A stretch of 64,000 nt of DNA, taken from the NCBI GenBank assembly GCA_028551475.1, contig CM052356.1, forward strand, positions 23,773,884 through 23,837,883. The letters run 5' to 3'. The stretch's first letter is position 1. The number at the start of each line of letters is the position of its first letter. Made by a program: the position numbers and the translations under genes. Shown here piece by piece: positions 60,647 to 64,000 of this stretch. The notes under the pieces are model-generated. The model did no database searches, was not told where the DNA came from, and worked only from the letters and a program-made list of their open reading frames with translations. This stretch comes from Casuarina equisetifolia (taxonomy: Eukaryota > Streptophyta > Magnoliopsida > Fagales > Casuarinaceae).

Positions 60647-63144
60647 ATTTGTTTAAACTACAGCAGTTCTAATAATCCTTTTTTATTCTTAGAAATTCTT
60701 TTGGAAATCTTCTGCGGAATAAATACATTTTAAGATTCTTAACCAAAACTCAATTAATTCTTAGGAATGGAATTTCACGTGAACTCCAACCTTTTGTAGG
60801 GCGGTGCCAATAAAAAGTAACAACTCTACGAATTAAAATTGTGAGGACAACAAAAATAATGTCATTCGAATGAAAGGGTCCAATGATAAAAATATCTCAA
60901 TGCTATTACTTTCTAATACTCCTATTATCCGCATGTATACTTCTGTCGTGCCATTGTATCAACGCTCACTATTTTTCATGTTTGGGTAACTTGGACGCCT
61001 TGTTGTTGTTCCATTGCGTCGATACTTGCATTTTTCACCTTAAATTACATGTCACGGATCGAGTGCTTGTCCTAAAACTCAACTAAACTTCATCTTCATG
61101 GAAGGTACGAGGAATTGAGAGATGAGAAGATCATCTAACGTACTTTATCACAAGGATGTGGATATTCTGGTATTATATCCTATCATGTACAGGCATTTCT
61201 TCCCATTGGTTCCATTCCGGGTTTGTCACGATTATACCCGCTTTGATTGGGGTAAGTCCCTTTCTGGTGGTAAGAAAGCTTTCTGCTGCGGTTCTTCTCG
61301 CAATGGATGAAATTTAGGCCATAGGGACCTGCCCATGTCTACTATCAACTGGTAGAGTTTGAATACGGGGCAACGCCTTATTAACTCAACTTGGCAGTCA
61401 CATTCCCTCAAGAGCAGGTTTTTTTTTAATTTTTTATTATAAATGAAAGTTATAAAAGGATCTTTTTATATATGTAGATTATTATTTTTTGATAACTTCA
61501 TAATACAATTTAAAATTTTTAATATCTTATTTTAAACCTATCAATCACTTCAAAAGATTAAAACTTGATAATTAACTCAAATTATTACTTAACATCTCAA
61601 ACCCAAAGTCGCTATGCTCGGCATGCATCCTAAGGTTCTTTTCTATAGATCACTTCTTTCATGATTCAAACTTGAAATGTGGTGTTTAGTTTTGGTATCA
61701 ATTATAATCAATTCATAACTACTTTGTCAAAAGGTAAAACCTAATGACTAATAATGAATCATTACTCTTAATTACCAAATGCAACCTGGGCTTCTATAAA
61801 CTCAAGCTTATCCTATCCCCCATATGTTCATTACAAGATGACACTCTTCAAATATGAAATTTGTAGTTCATACTGGTTATGAAAAGATATCTTAAGAATA
61901 TTATTATTATATATATATATTTTTATCAAGGATAGGGTGGGAAGATTTAGAAGATTTATTGGTGAAGGAAAAAATTTAAATCCTAACTTTTCATGTGATA
62001 GAGTCCCTCGGAAACTCAAGAAGCTACTAGTGTTGGAACAAAAATATTGTGTATAAGTCCCGCATTTCTCAAAGTCTCGCATGGGTATTCTTTGCATATA
62101 AAAGAAAAAGAAAGATCTCGCTTTTTTAATTGATTTATGAGCAAGACCAAATTTTCTATGAGATATGAAAGACGAAGAACATGTTTAAGTAAGAAAGAAA
62201 ATTTTAACAATCCAATAGCTCAGTTCTTACAATTGATTTCTCTTCTTAGAAAAAAGAGAAAACCCTTGCACCATCGTTATATGAAAGTCTGCATCAAGGT
62301 CAATTGACATGTTCTTCTTTCTGCAATTTAGAACACATTTTTGTGGAACTCTACTAAGCGAGTTAAAAAGTGGGGGAGCTAGTTGGTGGTCGGACTTCTG
62401 TTACCATATTACATGAATTGTTCAAAACCGATTCAAATGTCAAACCCCAACAAGAAAATGAAGACTACCAGAAAAAACGAAGTTCCTCAAGAAGATTTGT
62501 GAGCACTTTCAAACCCATCAAACGGATAACGAAAATGGAGAGTAAACAAATTAGCCCCCTAGATGTTTGTTTAAAGCATTCGTTGTCCAAGCTTATAAGA
62601 ACTTTCTCTCGGTGTGGGACTTGTCTAATAATAATTGACCCAAGATAAGCTTAATCTAATTTTATCCGCTGCTAAATATTTATTTCCTCTCTTACGGTGA
62701 CTTCTGATCAGGGTCCTGTAGGATGATGGACGAAGGAAAAAAATTCTGGAAGTGCCTAGGAGCGCGTTCCTTCCTGCACCCTGGAAAGTTCTGAGTTATC
62801 CAGTTTTACCAAACGGTCCTGAAATGGAAAAAGTTTCCTCGAGTCGAATCTAGTATTTGATGGACAAGTAGGAGCTACCAACTGCTTTTCTCGAACAACC
62901 TAAATTACCCAATGCTCCTCACCAGAGGGACGAGACCCCGACATTTTACCTGTCATTACGGGAAAGTGGTGTGAACAATTTCGTCCAAACGGTACCTTTC
63001 TTTGGCGTGAAGCGAAGTGAGAAGGACGCGTTACTGTTCCATGAGGTGGTCTCCTGTTCTTCTGACTCTTACATCGTTTTCTTGAAAGTGCCGGAAAGGG
63101 AGTTGCGTCGTCTGCGGTTCCTGCAGGTTTTGCTTGTTCTAGGA
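60647..63144. other. 2.5 kb intergenic region without a supported gene
   Basis: AT-rich spacer upstream of the tRNA and of the next plus-strand gene. An AT dinucleotide stretch lies at about 61905-61925. Frames at 60883-61310, 61831-62210 and 62370-62648 are short and resemble no known family. The final 200 bases are probably the leader of the Fragile-X-F gene. Confidence 0.45.
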
Positions 63145-63336
63145 ATGTTGATCCTGGGGAGGGTGACGAGCTGGAGGAGAGTCGCCAAGTCTCTTCAAGC
63201 TTTTGTAGCACATGGCTTGCTCTTCTCCTTCACGCTTTTGCTTGCTCTCAAGCTTCAACATGCCGTGCCTTACTCTTGGTGGTCCGTCATTTTCTTCTTC
63301 ATCCTCTTAGATGAGTATTGCCTGGGTTTCTTTTAG
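63145..63336 (+). CDS. Fragile-X-F-associated (TMEM185-like) transmembrane protein, first coding segment, incomplete
   Basis: The frame reads SWRRVAKSLQAFVAHGLLFS, then FTLLLALKLQHAVPYSWW. This is the start of plant Transmembrane Fragile-X-F-associated proteins (Arabidopsis At1g68820, the next gene after bHLH30 as I recall). Family members normally begin MSWRRV; here the codon before SWRRV is ACG (63166-63168), not ATG. An in-frame ATG at 63145, eight codons upstream, could serve instead, and the frame is open further 5'. After SWW the family continues with a hydrophobic FFPLW segment. Here the frame gives VIFFFILLDEY and stops at 63334-63336, which could be read-through into an intron (a weak donor GTCCGT lies at about 63282) or divergence. 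The remaining multi-span protein and its RING end are not visible in the last 660 bases, so it is either a 5' exon of a gene running beyond the window or a truncated pseudogene. Confidence 0.55.
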   Translation: MLILGRVTSWRRVAKSLQAFVAHGLLFSFTLLLALKLQHAVPYSWWSVIFFFILLDEYCLGFF

Positions 63337-64000
63337 GGGATATTGGTATTGAATTCAGTTTGGTTCGGAGGAACTGGAAGAAAAAACAAAAACGCTGGGA
63401 TTCTTTGGACAATTATTAGAAGTTTAGGATCCATTTCGTTTTCAACATGATGCTTTTCTTTTCATTTTTTGTTAAATCAGTTGTGGTAGACCTAAGGTAA
63501 TTGTTGGCTTCATTGGCGGGTTTGTATAACACGTCTTGCGGTAGAAATCGCTCAGAAATGCTCTAAAATTGGCGAGAAGGCTTGTAGGTTCTGTGTGGAA
63601 GTACAAGATTTATTTCTGTTTGTGCCATTATTGCGCACATGGAATTTCTATGTTCTGATGTTTTGTTTCCTTTTTATTAGATAGGAATTTCGTAGCATTG
63701 AATTTTGATCCTCGTAGGTTTAACTTATTCCAGGCTCTCGGTTTCAACTTAAGGGAAACAAAAATCTCTAAACGTATCTTTGCTAAAACGTTCTCAGAAG
63801 TAAGTTGTAACGGCTGGCTACACTATTATGAGAAACTTACAGAGTGGGGGAAAACACTTAAAACCTGAATCAGGACTCTGACATCGCCGGTGGATCCCTT
63901 AAAGATGATGGATTGCGTGTTCTGAACTTACTCATTTGTAGTGAGGGATTTTTCTGATGTTCCAAATTATCTAGCAATTTCACTAGGTAATTATTAACTA
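63337..64000. other. Window end: probable intron or spacer after the Fragile-X-F segment
   Basis: No further exon of the membrane-protein gene was recognised. The composition is intron-like and T-rich on the plus strand. Nothing else is supported. Confidence 0.35.

Overview
This is nuclear DNA from a flowering plant, almost certainly a eudicot. The genes carry GT-AG introns, the spacers are long and AT-rich with many CT/GA microsatellites, and the proteins are plant-specific: a CHUP1 chloroplast-positioning protein, a plastid Get3d-type ATPase, a CLE peptide precursor, a CYC/TB1 TCP factor and a TMO5-clade bHLH factor. The species cannot be named from the sequence. Gene models were built by hand from splice sites, reading phase and remembered family sequences.

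Layout. 0.4-5.2 kb (+): 11-exon gene for a membrane-anchored SLH-domain/coiled-coil protein. 7.5-12.7 kb (+): 9-exon CHUP1. 13.5-16.4 kb (-): 7-exon Get3d-like ATPase with an alpha-crystallin-like C-terminus. 17.5-18.0 kb (-): single-exon small membrane protein of unknown function. 22.75-23.1 kb (-): CLE prepropeptide. 24.4-28.3 kb (+): 6-exon CWC16/Yju2-family splicing protein whose start codon sits alone in the first coding exon. 35.4-36.9 kb (-): TCP12-like transcription factor. 42.2-43.3 kb (+): decayed Ty3/gypsy chromovirus remnant. 57.2-59.0 kb (+): two-exon bHLH factor of the TMO5/TMO5-LIKE1 group. 60.6 kb (-): intact tRNA-Ile(AAU). 63.1-63.3 kb (+): first coding segment of a Fragile-X-F-associated transmembrane protein, incomplete here.

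The genes do not form an operon, but they look like an ancestral neighbourhood. From memory, their Arabidopsis counterparts lie close together on related duplicated segments: SLH gene, CHUP1 and bHLH32/TMO5 around At3g25680-25710; CLE12, TCP12, bHLH30 and the Fragile-X-F protein at At1g68795-68820; CWC16 and GET3D near At1g25682-26090. This window appears to hold the merged order before fractionation. Three of its genes control development (CLE peptide, axillary-bud type TCP, vascular bHLH), and each has a GA/CT microsatellite within about 0.4-1.1 kb upstream. The 20 kb between the TCP and bHLH genes is a gene desert enlarged partly by transposon debris. I found no CRISPR, operon or clearly novel multi-gene system.
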